Below are positions 1 to 8,736 of a stretch of DNA of 64,000 bases, one piece after another. Position 1 is the first letter of the stretch. Each line of letters opens with the position of its first letter. The DNA comes from Flavobacterium chungbukense. Lineage in GTDB: Bacteria > Bacteroidota > Bacteroidia > Flavobacteriales > Flavobacteriaceae. Under the pieces are notes generated by a model that did not search any database, had not been told where the DNA came from, and saw only the letters and a list, made by a program, of their open reading frames with translations. Both the position numbers and the translations under genes were made by a program. The stretch lies in the NCBI RefSeq assembly GCF_020805785.1, contig NZ_JAJGZV010000002.1, positions 682,001-746,000 of the forward strand, written 5' to 3'.

Positions 1-1800
1 ATAAATGGTTCGTTTATCGTTTTTATCAAAGACTGCAGCGTGTATGATATCTTTTCCAATAAAAGTTTTGGCATCGACTTTTGTAATCATCAATGTTCCA
101 TCTCTAAGAAACACGATAACATCATCAATATCGGAACAATCGCCTACATATTCATCTTTCTTTAAACTTGTTCCTACGAATCCTTCTTCGCGATTCACAT
201 AAAGTTTCGTGTTACGTAAAACTACTTTTGTAGCTTCAACGTTATCAAAAACACGAAGTTCTGTCTGGCGTTCTCGCCCTTTTCCGTATTTCTCTTTTAA
301 TTTGGTAAAATAAGCAATTGCAAAATCGGTTAAATGTTCTAGATTATGCTCTACTTCCTTCATCTCATCTTCTAACTTAGCAATTAAATCATCTGCTTTA
401 TCAGAGTCAAAACGAGTAATACGAATCATTGGAATTTGAGTCAAACGCTGTAAATCTTCGTCGTTGATTTCTCTGACGAATGATTTTTTGAAAGGCTCAA
501 AACGATCGTATAAATATTTATAAAGTGATTCTCTGTCTCCGTACAATTTGAAATCGATATACATTTCTTCACGAATGAAGATTTTTTCTAAAGTAGAAAA
601 ATGCCACTTATTTTTTAATTCTTCAAGCTGAATTTCTAATTCCTGACGAAGTAAATCGACGGTTCTGTGCGTTGAAATTTTCAACATTTCAGAAACTCCA
701 ATAAACAAAGGTTTATTGTCTTCAATAACACATCCTAAAGGTGCTACAGAAGTTTCACAAGCTGTAAAAGCAAACAAAGCATCAATTGTTTTATCTGGAG
801 AAACGCCTGGGAAAAGATGAATTAAAATCTCAACATCCGCAGCGGTATTGTCTTCAATTTTCTTAATTTTTATTTTACCTTTTTCATTGGCTTTCAAAAT
901 ACTATCAATTAAACTCGATGTATTGGTAGAAAACGGAATTTGTGTAATCACCAATGTATTTTTGTCTAATTGTGAAATTTTAGCACGCACACGCACACGA
1001 CCGCCACGCATACCATCATGATAATTGGAAACGTCTGCAATACCCTGCGTCATAAAATCAGGATAAAGCGTAAATGGTTTTCCTTTTAAAATCTTGATCG
1101 AAGCGTCGATTAACTCATTGAAGTTATGAGGTAAAACCTTAGTCGAAAGTCCAACCGCAATACCTTCTGCTCCCTGCGCTAAAAGCAATGGGAATTTTAC
1201 TGGAAGATTGTTTGGTTCTGCACGACGACCGTCATACGAAACTCCCCAATCTGTAATTTTAGGAGAATATAAAACCTCTAAAGCAAATTTAGATAGACGT
1301 GCCTCAATATAACGCGAAGCTGCTGCTCCGTCACCTGTCAAAATATTTCCCCAGTTTCCTTGGCAATCAATCAATAAGTCTTTTTGACCAATTTGTACCA
1401 TTGCATCTCCAATACTCGCATCTCCGTGTGGGTGATACTGCATGGTGTGACCAACAACATTGGCAACTTTATTATAACGACCATCGTCCAACTCTTTCAA
1501 AGAGTGCATAATACGACGCTGAACCGGTTTAAATCCGTCCTCGATAGCAGGAACTGCACGTTCCAGAATTACGTATGAAGCATAATCCAAAAACCAGTCT
1601 TTGTACATTCCGGTTACTTTGGTAATAACGTCCTCGCCTTCTTCTTCGTGATTTTCGTAAAAATGCTGTCCTTCGAAATGTTTAGCATCTACGTCGATAA
1701 TCTCATCGTCATCTCCATTTTGATTGTCATCAATTTGGTTTTCATCCTGATTATTCTCGTCGTCGTTTGGAATTATGTTATCGTCTTCTTCGTCTTTCAT
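1..1800 (-). CDS. parC: DNA topoisomerase IV (gyrase-type) subunit A, 3' part cut by window edge
   Basis: Breakage-reunion subunit of type IIA topoisomerase, which pairs with ParE to decatenate and relax DNA. The visible 600 codons begin at ATG 1798-1800 and run off the left edge with no stop. The core motif AASRYIEARLS places the catalytic tyrosine at residue 164. The preceding DGFKPVQRRIMHS and QYHPHGDASIGDAM motifs are typical of the GyrA/ParC winged-helix region. Residues 1-56 form an acidic, Asn/Asp/Glu-rich extension before the conserved domain. ParC rather than GyrA is inferred from the shared operon with ParE upstream. It lies 22 bases downstream of the YhcG-like gene, so the three genes are probably co-transcribed. 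Confidence 0.95.
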   Translation of the reverse strand, partial: MKDEEDDNIIPNDDENNQDENQIDDNQNGDDDEIIDVDAKHFEGQHFYENHEEEGEDVITKVTGMYKDWFLDYASYVILERAVPAIEDGFKPVQRRIMHSLKELDDGRYNKVANVVGHTMQYHPHGDASIGDAMVQIGQKDLLIDCQGNWGNILTGDGAAASRYIEARLSKFALEVLYSPKITDWGVSYDGRRAEPNNLPVKFPLLLAQGAEGIAVGLSTKVLPHNFNELIDASIKILKGKPFTLYPDFMTQGIADVSNYHDGMRGGRVRVRAKISQLDKNTLVITQIPFSTNTSSLIDSILKANEKGKIKIKKIEDNTAADVEILIHLFPGVSPDKTIDALFAFTACETSVAPLGCVIEDNKPLFIGVSEMLKISTHRTVDLLRQELEIQLEELKNKWHFSTLEKIFIREEMYIDFKLYGDRESLYKYLYDRFEPFKKSFVREINDEDLQRLTQIPMIRITRFDSDKADDLIAKLEDEMKEVEHNLEHLTDFAIAYFTKLKEKYGKGRERQTELRVFDNVEATKVVLRNTKLYVNREEGFVGTSLKKDEYVGDCSDIDDVIVFLRDGTLMITKVDAKTFIGKDIIHAAVFDKNDKRTIY

Positions 1801-1822
1801 TTAATTATATCTAATTATAATT

Positions 1823-2926
1823 TTATTTGTTTTCAAGAAGTTCTTTTAAAACTTCAACGCTTGGTAAAACGGTCTTATATTTACTCGCAAAAATCTGCTC
1901 ATTATTTTCTGGCAATGTATATTTGACTACAGATTCACTTTTATTTTGACAAAGCACAATTCCGATTGTTTTATTTTCATCTTCCAAACGCATTTCTCTG
2001 TCATAATAGTTAACATACATTTGCATCTGTCCTAAATCCTGATGTTTTAACTCTCCAATTTTCAAATCAATCAGAACAAAACATCTTAAAATTCTATTGT
2101 AAAAGACTAAATCAATCCTAAAATGTTTATCATCAAAACTAATTCTTTCTTGTCTTCCCACAAAAGTAAAACCATGACCTAATTCTAATAAAAACTGTTC
2201 CAGTTTATTAATGATTTTTTCTTCTAATTGAGATTCTGAATATTGATGTAATTCCGGTAATCCTAAAAATTCTAGTATATAAGGATCTTTGATAATATCT
2301 TTTGGCTTTTCGATAATCTGACCATGTTCTGAAAGCTTTAATATTCCATCTTTATCTCTACTTAAAGCTAATCGTGTATAAAGTGCCGTATCGTATTGGC
2401 ACTTTAATTCTCGAACGCTCCAATTATTTTTTTCAGATTCAATTTTGTAAAACCGTCTTTCTTTTTCATCTTCAATTCGCATTAAAAAAATATAATGACT
2501 GAAAGTCAATTTAAAAAAAGAAGACAAAGTTTGATAATCTGGTTTATTAAATTCCGCAGTCACTGACTGCGTTTTTTGAGATTTGAATTCCGCAGACACT
2601 GTCTGCGCTTTTTGAATTTGTAAAATCCTATTCAGTGACTCGGATTTTGAAAAAATAATATAGAATTGTCTAATTTGCTCTAAATTCCTAACAGAAAAGC
2701 CTTTACCAAACTCTTTTGTTAGCTGTTGGGATAAACCTTTTAGAAGCTGTTTTCCATATTCAGCCCTATCTTTTCCATTTTGCTCTTCTTCAACAATAAT
2801 TCTTCCAATTTCAAAATAAGTAATTGTCATTGTAGAATTTACGGTACGCAAAACCTGTTGTCGGGCATTTTGCAATAGCTCGGCAACTTGCTGGAAAATA
2901 ACTTTATTTTGAAGACCGTCTGACAC
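1823..2926 (-). CDS. YhcG/DUF1016 family PDDEXK nuclease-domain protein
   Basis: A 367-residue protein of the DUF1016 (YhcG) family: an N-terminal helical DUF1016_N domain (about 10-100) and a C-terminal PDDEXK nuclease-like domain (about 215-360). The nuclease-like motif is visible as RIDLVFYNR (Asp272) followed by FVLIDLKIG (Asp287, Lys289). The start is a GTG at 2924-2926; no ATG lies nearby in frame. It sits between parE (21-base gap) and parC (22-base gap) on the same strand, so it probably shares their transcript. Residues 107-126 hold a 12-residue tandem repeat (QTVSAEF, QSVTAEF) built on two DNA palindromes. Relatives are often scattered accessory genes near restriction loci. Activity on DNA here is inference. 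Confidence 0.88.
   Translation of the reverse strand: MSDGLQNKVIFQQVAELLQNARQQVLRTVNSTMTITYFEIGRIIVEEEQNGKDRAEYGKQLLKGLSQQLTKEFGKGFSVRNLEQIRQFYIIFSKSESLNRILQIQKAQTVSAEFKSQKTQSVTAEFNKPDYQTLSSFFKLTFSHYIFLMRIEDEKERRFYKIESEKNNWSVRELKCQYDTALYTRLALSRDKDGILKLSEHGQIIEKPKDIIKDPYILEFLGLPELHQYSESQLEEKIINKLEQFLLELGHGFTFVGRQERISFDDKHFRIDLVFYNRILRCFVLIDLKIGELKHQDLGQMQMYVNYYDREMRLEDENKTIGIVLCQNKSESVVKYTLPENNEQIFASKYKTVLPSVEVLKELLENK
2555..2607. repeat. Pair of 17-bp palindromes inside the yhcG-like gene
   Basis: CGCAGTCACTGACTGCG (2555-2571) and CGCAGACACTGTCTGCG (2591-2607) are each perfect odd palindromes and lie exactly 36 bases (12 codons) apart. Flanking bases (aattc before, ttttttga or ctttttga after) also match, so this is a 36-base tandem duplication in frame. 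The two copies differ by a matched pair of changes that keeps each palindrome intact. Confidence 0.85.
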
Positions 2927-2947
2927 TATTTGTTATTCTAAAAATTC

Positions 2948-4816
2948 TTAAACCTCCTCCAACTCATCAATCTCAACCTTCAAGTTCTTGATAATAAACT
3001 CTTGTCTATCCGGCGTGTTTTTACCCATGTAGAAAGACAACAACTGCTCGATTGAAGTATGTTTATCCATCATAACCGGATCAAGGCGGATCGTGTCTCC
3101 AATGAAGTTTTTGAACTCATCTGGCGAAATCTCCCCCAAACCTTTAAATCGGGTGATTTCTGGTTTTGGTTTGAGTTTCTCAATAGCATCTTTTCTTTCT
3201 TCTTCAGAGTAACAATAAATCGTTTCTTTTTTATTACGAACCCTAAAAAGCGGTGTTTGCAAAATATACAAATGCCCTTCTTTGATTAACTCTGGAAAAA
3301 ATTGTAAAAAGAACGTAATCAAAAGCAAACGAATGTGCATTCCGTCCACATCGGCATCGGTTGCGATTACGATGTTGTTGTAACGTAATTTTTCTAATCC
3401 GTCCTCAATATCTAATGCTGCTTGCAGTAAATTGAATTCTTCGTTTTCATACACAATCTTTTTCGTCATTCCGTATGAATTCAAAGGCTTACCACGTAAA
3501 CTGAAAACCGCTTGTGTATTTACGTCACGTGACTTTGTAATTGACCCAGAAGCCGAATCTCCCTCGGTAATAAAAAGCGTACTTTCTAGGTTTCTTGGGT
3601 TTTTGGTATCTGGAAGGTGGGCGCGGCAATCTCTTAATTTTTTATTGTGAAGATTGGCTTTTTTAGCGCGATCTGTAGCCAGTTTTCTAATTCCTGATAA
3701 TTCTTTACGCTCACGTTCTGCCTGAAGAATTTTGCGTAACAAAGCATCTGCAGTTGTTGGATTTTTATGCAGATAATTATCCAGTTTCGTTTTGATAAAA
3801 TCGTTTACGAAAGTACGAACAGAAACCGCTGGTGTTCCGTCGTCAGAACCCATATCTGTAGAACCTAATTTTGTTTTGGTCTGAGACTCAAAAACAGGTT
3901 CCATCACTTTAATACTAATCGCACTTACAATAGATTTACGAACATCTGATGCTTCGAAATTCTTGTTATAAAACTCACGAATCGTTTTTACAACCGCTTC
4001 ACGGTAAGCCGCTAAGTGTGTTCCTCCTTGTGTTGTATTCTGACCGTTTACAAAAGAGTGATATTCTTCGCTGTATTGCGTTTTACTGTGTGTAAGCGCA
4101 ACCTCGATATCATGCTCTTTTAAATGGATAATTGGATATTCTAAATCGTCTTCATTGATCGTTTCTTCTAATAAATCACGAAGTCCGTTCTCTGAATAAT
4201 ATTTTTCTCCGTTGAAAATAATTGTCAAACCATTGTTCAAGTAACAATAGTTTTTGACCATTTTGATCACGTATTCTAAACGGAATTTATAGTTTTTGAA
4301 AATCGTTTCGTCTGGCGTAAAAGTTACTTTAGTTCCTTTACGTTTTGTAGTATCAATTACATCTTCTTCTAAAACTAAATTTCCCGCAGAAAACTCTGCT
4401 GCTTTTTGTTTATCATCACGAACAGATTCTACTCGGAAATAATTCGAAAGCGCATTTACCGCTTTCGTTCCGACTCCGTTCAAACCAACTGATTTCTGGA
4501 AAGCTTTTGAATCGTACTTTCCACCTGTATTCATTTTCGAAACTACGTCAACTACTTTCCCTAACGGAATTCCACGCCCATAATCACGAACCGAAACCGT
4601 TTTATCTTTGATAGTGACTTCAATAGTTTTTCCAGAGCCCATTACGAACTCGTCAATACAGTTATCTAAAACCTCTTTTAAAAGAATATAAATACCATCA
4701 TCTGGAGAAGAACCGTCTCCTAATTTTCCGATATACATTCCCGGACGCATACGGATATGTTCTTTCCAGTCGAGTGATCGAATATTATCTTCGGTATATT
4801 GATTTTGCTCTAGCAT
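2948..4816 (-). CDS. parE: DNA topoisomerase IV subunit B
   Basis: ATPase subunit of topoisomerase IV, 622 residues. The GHKL ATP-binding fold shows [11 protein letters not shown] (about 46-56), RDYGRGIP (about 77-84) and [10 protein letters not shown] (about 111-120). The TOPRIM domain shows [10 protein letters not shown] (about 415-424) and the later acidic motif [11 protein letters not shown] place the start at ATG 4814-4816 ([17 protein letters not shown]). The frame stays open upstream to a TTG at 4856-4858, but the extra 14 residues do not look conserved. It is first gene of the group parE, yhcG-like, parC. The 163-base gap to the pncB stop is AT-rich and presumably holds the promoter, but I see no clear TAnnTTTG box. 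Confidence 0.95.
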   Translation of the reverse strand: MLEQNQYTEDNIRSLDWKEHIRMRPGMYIGKLGDGSSPDDGIYILLKEVLDNCIDEFVMGSGKTIEVTIKDKTVSVRDYGRGIPLGKVVDVVSKMNTGGKYDSKAFQKSVGLNGVGTKAVNALSNYFRVESVRDDKQKAAEFSAGNLVLEEDVIDTTKRKGTKVTFTPDETIFKNYKFRLEYVIKMVKNYCYLNNGLTIIFNGEKYYSENGLRDLLEETINEDDLEYPIIHLKEHDIEVALTHSKTQYSEEYHSFVNGQNTTQGGTHLAAYREAVVKTIREFYNKNFEASDVRKSIVSAISIKVMEPVFESQTKTKLGSTDMGSDDGTPAVSVRTFVNDFIKTKLDNYLHKNPTTADALLRKILQAERERKELSGIRKLATDRAKKANLHNKKLRDCRAHLPDTKNPRNLESTLFITEGDSASGSITKSRDVNTQAVFSLRGKPLNSYGMTKKIVYENEEFNLLQAALDIEDGLEKLRYNNIVIATDADVDGMHIRLLLITFFLQFFPELIKEGHLYILQTPLFRVRNKKETIYCYSEEERKDAIEKLKPKPEITRFKGLGEISPDEFKNFIGDTIRLDPVMMDKHTSIEQLLSFYMGKNTPDRQEFIIKNLKVEIDELEEV

Positions 4817-4979
4817 AAGGTGAATTGGATTTTTGGCTAATGTACCATTTATCGACAAAAAATGAAAGCGTATTTTTCTTTTTGTTACGAATAATAACAG
4901 CTTTTTAAGCTATTTAAATTAATTTTAAAATAATACGCCCTTAAAAATATAAAAAAGCAGCGATGAAACAAAAAAAATA

Positions 4980-6155
4980 CTATTTGATTCCGAGCACTTG
5001 TTTTGCCAAAGCAATCATTTCGGGAGTTCCCGTATTTTTGTTTTTTTCGTCAGAAAGTTTTACAACGCCTTGCCAATGTATATTATCGGGCTTTGTATCG
5101 GTTAATTTAATTACCATATTCATAGCAGGAAGACCTACATCGTTGGTAAAATTGGTTCCGATTCCAAATGACATTTTTATTTTGTCTTGACAAAAATCTG
5201 CAATCTTTTTTACTTTATCATAATTTAGAGAATCTGAAAAAACAATCGCTTTGGATTTTGGATCAATTCCCATTTTATTATAATGAGCAATTACTTTTTG
5301 GGCAAACTCAATCGGATCGCCGCTGTCGTGTCTCACACCATCAAAAAGTTTGGAATATTTTTTATCAAATTGATTAAAGAATATTTCTGTAGTATAAGTA
5401 TCCGTTAGTGCAATTCCGAGATCTCCTCCATAAACTTTTGTCCAGTTTTCGAGACTTATAAAATTTGCCACCTGAAAACCATATTGAGCGGCATGAAACA
5501 TAAACCATTCGTGGGCGTGCGTTCCTAAAGGTCTTCTATTGTTAACCATTGCAAAATGTACATTGCTGGTTCCGATAAAACTGTGTCCGCCATAGGTTCT
5601 TAAAGTTTCATTTATTAAATCATGAACTTCGTAAGAATGGCGTCTTCTGGTTCCAAATTCTAAAATCGAAACTCCTAATTTATTATACTTATCGATTTTT
5701 TCTTTTGTCAGTTCTTTTATGGCTTCATCATTTAAGCGGATTAAATGATTAGATTTATAAAAAAGCTCCGAAATTAGAGCCATTAAAGGAACTTCCCACA
5801 AAATAGTTCTGTACCAGAACCCTTCAACCGTTACTTTAATTTCTGAACCTTCTTGACTAATCTGAACCTCAGACGGATCAAAACTATATCCTTGCAGAAA
5901 ATCTAGATATGTTGGATCTAAATAAGGACAATAATGAGCTAGATAATTTTTCTCTTCTTTTGTTAAACGAAGATCAGCCAATGCATTTACAGAATTTCGA
6001 AGTAAATCTGCAAAACCAGCTGGAAAAATATGCTTACCACGATTTATAAATCCGTAACGAACTTTTGCTTTAGGAAAAAGCTTGATTACAGCATGCTGCA
6101 TCGTAAATTTATAGAAATCATTATCTAGTATCGATTTTAGAAAAGTCGTTTCCAT
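4980..6155 (-). CDS. pncB: Nicotinate phosphoribosyltransferase
   Basis: Converts nicotinate, PRPP and ATP to nicotinate mononucleotide in NAD salvage; cytoplasmic, 391 residues, normal family length. Diagnostic stretches are LDNDFYKFTMQHAV near the N-terminus, FGTRRRHS, and GTHAHEWFM, which carries the histidine that is phosphorylated in this family. HDSGDP and VFSDSL follow in the phosphate-binding half. The start is taken as ATG 6153-6155. A TTG three codons upstream (6162-6164) would add only MNT and is less likely. It stands alone between the transglutaminase-like pair and parE, all on the minus strand. Confidence 0.93.
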   Translation of the reverse strand: METTFLKSILDNDFYKFTMQHAVIKLFPKAKVRYGFINRGKHIFPAGFADLLRNSVNALADLRLTKEEKNYLAHYCPYLDPTYLDFLQGYSFDPSEVQISQEGSEIKVTVEGFWYRTILWEVPLMALISELFYKSNHLIRLNDEAIKELTKEKIDKYNKLGVSILEFGTRRRHSYEVHDLINETLRTYGGHSFIGTSNVHFAMVNNRRPLGTHAHEWFMFHAAQYGFQVANFISLENWTKVYGGDLGIALTDTYTTEIFFNQFDKKYSKLFDGVRHDSGDPIEFAQKVIAHYNKMGIDPKSKAIVFSDSLNYDKVKKIADFCQDKIKMSFGIGTNFTNDVGLPAMNMVIKLTDTKPDNIHWQGVVKLSDEKNKNTGTPEMIALAKQVLGIK

Positions 6156-6240
6156 AGTGTTCAAATTCGGATCATTTACTGCTAAGATACGGCAAATTGA
6201 CAGAAGAAGAAAATGATATAAAGAATCTGCTTAATTTTCT

Positions 6241-7209
6241 CTATTTTGTTATTATTTTGAAAGAAGCTAAAGCTTTTTGATTTCTATAAAACGTAATAAA
6301 TTGCGTCATTTTCTTTTTGCATAAAATTTCAAATTCCAGCACATTGTTTTCTTCTTTTAGAATAAACATTTCAAGTTTTTCATCATCATTATCAAAACAA
6401 GATAATTCATTAAATTCTGAAAGATTTTTAATTTTAAACAATATTTTATCTCCCTCATTTACTTTAACAATACCTGATTTCGGCAAGAAAACTTCACAAT
6501 CCTTTTCTATCATTGCATCGTAAATTAATGGCCCATTCAAATAAGCTTCTTTATCCATTTTAGGATTTTTAAATTCAGATTCAGGAAAATGTTTTGCGTA
6601 AAAATATTTTGGTTCCACATCAAAATAAATTGGCGTAAACTTTTTAACCGCAGTTTCTGTTTTGTAATCTAAATAACCGCCGCCCCATGTAGCATCAATC
6701 AAAATCGATTTTCCATCAATTTCTACCGTATTCCAAGCGTGATTGCTATACAATCTTTTTCTTCCAATATCAGTTAAATCAACTTTAGCATCTCCAATAA
6801 CTACCTTTACTTTTAATCCTGATAATGTACCTATTTGCTCATACAAAAGAGAAAAATCCTCACAGACTCCTTTTTTATTTCTAAACGCTTTTTTGATCTC
6901 ATTATCTCGATAGTTTTTCATCTGTCTATCGACTTCAGATTTATCTTTAGAATTAAAAGTTTTTGGATTTGAAGGATTACGAAACTTTTTCACATCATAA
7001 TTAATGTTAAGCGCAACCCAACTGTAGATTGCTCTTGCTTTATCATATTCTGTAGTAAAATCTTTTTGGATTCGTTCTGCCAATTTTTCTGTATTTCCAA
7101 AATTTGGGTATTTCAATACAATACTATCAATTGCATTATACTTTTGGGAATAAGTAATAGTCATGAAGTTAAAAAAAACAAATACAATAGCAATTTTCCT
7201 AATTATCAT
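6241..7209 (-). CDS. Secreted transglutaminase-like protein, paralogue 1
   Basis: A 322-residue exported protein: signal peptide (1-21, ending TYSQ), a transglutaminase/protease-like core (about 25-200) and a C-terminal beta-rich region. The papain-like triad is visible: Cys in KKGVCEDFS, His in SNHAWNTVEI and Asp in LIDATWGGGY. RARAIYSW-type helices (here KARAIYSWVALNINYD) precede the core, as in the kyphoscoliosis-peptidase-like branch. The substrate is unknown, and the role may be structural or in peptide cross-linking. It follows its paralogue by 21 bases, so the pair is a tandem duplication within one operon (YihY, FMN reductase, paralogue 2, paralogue 1). Confidence 0.82.
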   Translation of the reverse strand: MIIRKIAIVFVFFNFMTITYSQKYNAIDSIVLKYPNFGNTEKLAERIQKDFTTEYDKARAIYSWVALNINYDVKKFRNPSNPKTFNSKDKSEVDRQMKNYRDNEIKKAFRNKKGVCEDFSLLYEQIGTLSGLKVKVVIGDAKVDLTDIGRKRLYSNHAWNTVEIDGKSILIDATWGGGYLDYKTETAVKKFTPIYFDVEPKYFYAKHFPESEFKNPKMDKEAYLNGPLIYDAMIEKDCEVFLPKSGIVKVNEGDKILFKIKNLSEFNELSCFDNDDEKLEMFILKEENNVLEFEILCKKKMTQFITFYRNQKALASFKIITK

Positions 7210-7230
7210 AAATTTAGACTGAAAAGAATC

Positions 7231-8211
7231 TTATTTTGAAACAATTTTAAAAGAAACGATACTATTTGTATCAATAAATATAGTGACATAATCACCTATA
7301 TTATTGTCTATAAGAATTTGAAATTCTAAACCTCCTCGTTTTTCTTTTGGATTTTGAACTTTAACAGGTTGATTTCTTTTATTTAAATAAAAAACCTGAT
7401 TTGATTTTGAGACATTTTTGATTTCAACAGTAATCCTATCTCCATTTCTGGCTTCGATTATTCCAGAATCAGGCGATTTAATTTTATAGTCTTTTTCGAT
7501 TGTGGTATTGTAGATTAAAGGACCATTTAGAAAATCGCTTTTACTTAATCTATTACCTGAAAAAGTTCCAGAATCTGGAAAATGTTTGGCAAAGAAATAA
7601 TCAGGATCTGTATCAAAATAAACCGGATTAAAATCATTTACCATTCGTCCTTTACTGCTATCATAATAACCTTGTCCCCAAGTTACATCAATCAAACGCC
7701 ATTTCTTGTCAATCAAAACTATGTTCCAAGCGTGATTAGACGAAGTGGTTTTTCTACCAATATCTCTTACAGAAACTTTAGAATCTCCTCGAACAATTTC
7801 GCATTTCAATCCGACTTGTTGCGCTAAATCTTGATACAATGCTGTAAAACCTTCACAGACAGCTTTTTTTGAATTAAAAGTTTTTTGAATCAGATTATCA
7901 TTAATCTGTTTTAGTTTTCTTTGTTTTTCAGCTTCAGAAGAATAACTAAAACCTTGCGAGCGTTGTGGATTTAAATAAGCATTATAATCATACTTTATAT
8001 TGAAAGCAATCCAACTGTAGATCGCGCGCGCGCGCTCAGAATCCGAATCAAAATCTTTCTCGATTTTTTCTGCCAGTTTTTCGGTTGAATTGAAGCTTTT
8101 AGGATATTTTGCAACAATTTTATCTACATCGCTAATCTTTTGAGAGAAAGCAAAATGGACAGAAATAATGTTTAGTAAAAGGAATAAAAATGAAATCTTT
8201 TTTTGTGGCAT
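7231..8211 (-). CDS. Secreted transglutaminase-like protein, paralogue 2
   Basis: A 326-residue protein with a signal peptide (1-23, ending FAFSQ) and the same transglutaminase-like core as its downstream neighbour. Triad positions are Cys in KKAVCEGFT, His in SNHAWNIVLI and Asp in LIDVTWGQGY. The two proteins align over almost their whole length (for example NGPLIYxxxIEKD and IYFD/VYFD), which indicates tandem duplication. The ATG abuts the TAA of the FMN reductase gene with no spacer, which suggests translational coupling. The coding DNA contains an unusual alternating CG run at 8023-8035. Function is unknown beyond the fold. Confidence 0.82.
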   Translation of the reverse strand: MPQKKISFLFLLLNIISVHFAFSQKISDVDKIVAKYPKSFNSTEKLAEKIEKDFDSDSERARAIYSWIAFNIKYDYNAYLNPQRSQGFSYSSEAEKQRKLKQINDNLIQKTFNSKKAVCEGFTALYQDLAQQVGLKCEIVRGDSKVSVRDIGRKTTSSNHAWNIVLIDKKWRLIDVTWGQGYYDSSKGRMVNDFNPVYFDTDPDYFFAKHFPDSGTFSGNRLSKSDFLNGPLIYNTTIEKDYKIKSPDSGIIEARNGDRITVEIKNVSKSNQVFYLNKRNQPVKVQNPKEKRGGLEFQILIDNNIGDYVTIFIDTNSIVSFKIVSK

Positions 8212-8736
8212 TTAAAAATTTGATTTGATAATATCTTTCAGTTCTTGATCTAATTCAGGATTAGAAATTTTATTTTCATTCAAATCAAAATTCGCGCCAA
8301 ATGTAGGTAATGAGAAACTTCCTTTAATTTCTGCACCATAACGAGGGAAAAGATTTTGTGCAATTCCTAAAACAGATGAACCTCCTCTTCCTCCTGGAGA
8401 AGTCGCTAACAACAACATTGGCTTATGCTGAAAAACATCTTTTTCGATACGTGAACTCCAATCGAAAACATTTTTGAAGGCTACAGAATAATTTCCATTG
8501 TTTTCTGCCATCGAAACAACAAGAATATCAGCTTCTTTGAGTTTACTAAGAAAAGCTTTTGCCACTTCATGCTGGCCTATTTCTTTTTCAAGATCAACAC
8601 TAAAAACTGGCATTGCAAAATCGTTAAGATCTAAAACTTCAACTTCAGCATTCTCAAATAAACTCGATGCATAAGTTGCTAAATGTTTATTTATTGACTG
8701 TGTGCTATTACTTCCTCCAAAGGCTATAATTTTCAT
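8212..8736 (-). CDS. NADPH-dependent FMN reductase family protein
   Basis: A 174-residue flavodoxin-fold oxidoreductase of the NADPH_FMN_red family (chromate/azo/quinone reductase-like). The N-terminal phosphate-binding loop GGSNSTQSINK lies at about 8-18, and SMAENNGNYSVAFKNVFDW is the central motif that contacts flavin and the dimer partner. LLLATSPGGRGG follows. It probably reduces free FMN or quinones with NAD(P)H in the cytoplasm; the physiological substrate cannot be told. Its ATG overlaps the TGA of the YihY gene by four bases (8733-8736), so the two are translationally coupled. Confidence 0.87.
   Translation of the reverse strand: MKIIAFGGSNSTQSINKHLATYASSLFENAEVEVLDLNDFAMPVFSVDLEKEIGQHEVAKAFLSKLKEADILVVSMAENNGNYSVAFKNVFDWSSRIEKDVFQHKPMLLLATSPGGRGGSSVLGIAQNLFPRYGAEIKGSFSLPTFGANFDLNENKISNPELDQELKDIIKSNF

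Noticed and set aside
4817..4858. Upstream TTG extension of parE (14 residues)
   Set aside because: The ATG at 4816 gives the usual family N-terminus; the extension has no conserved character.
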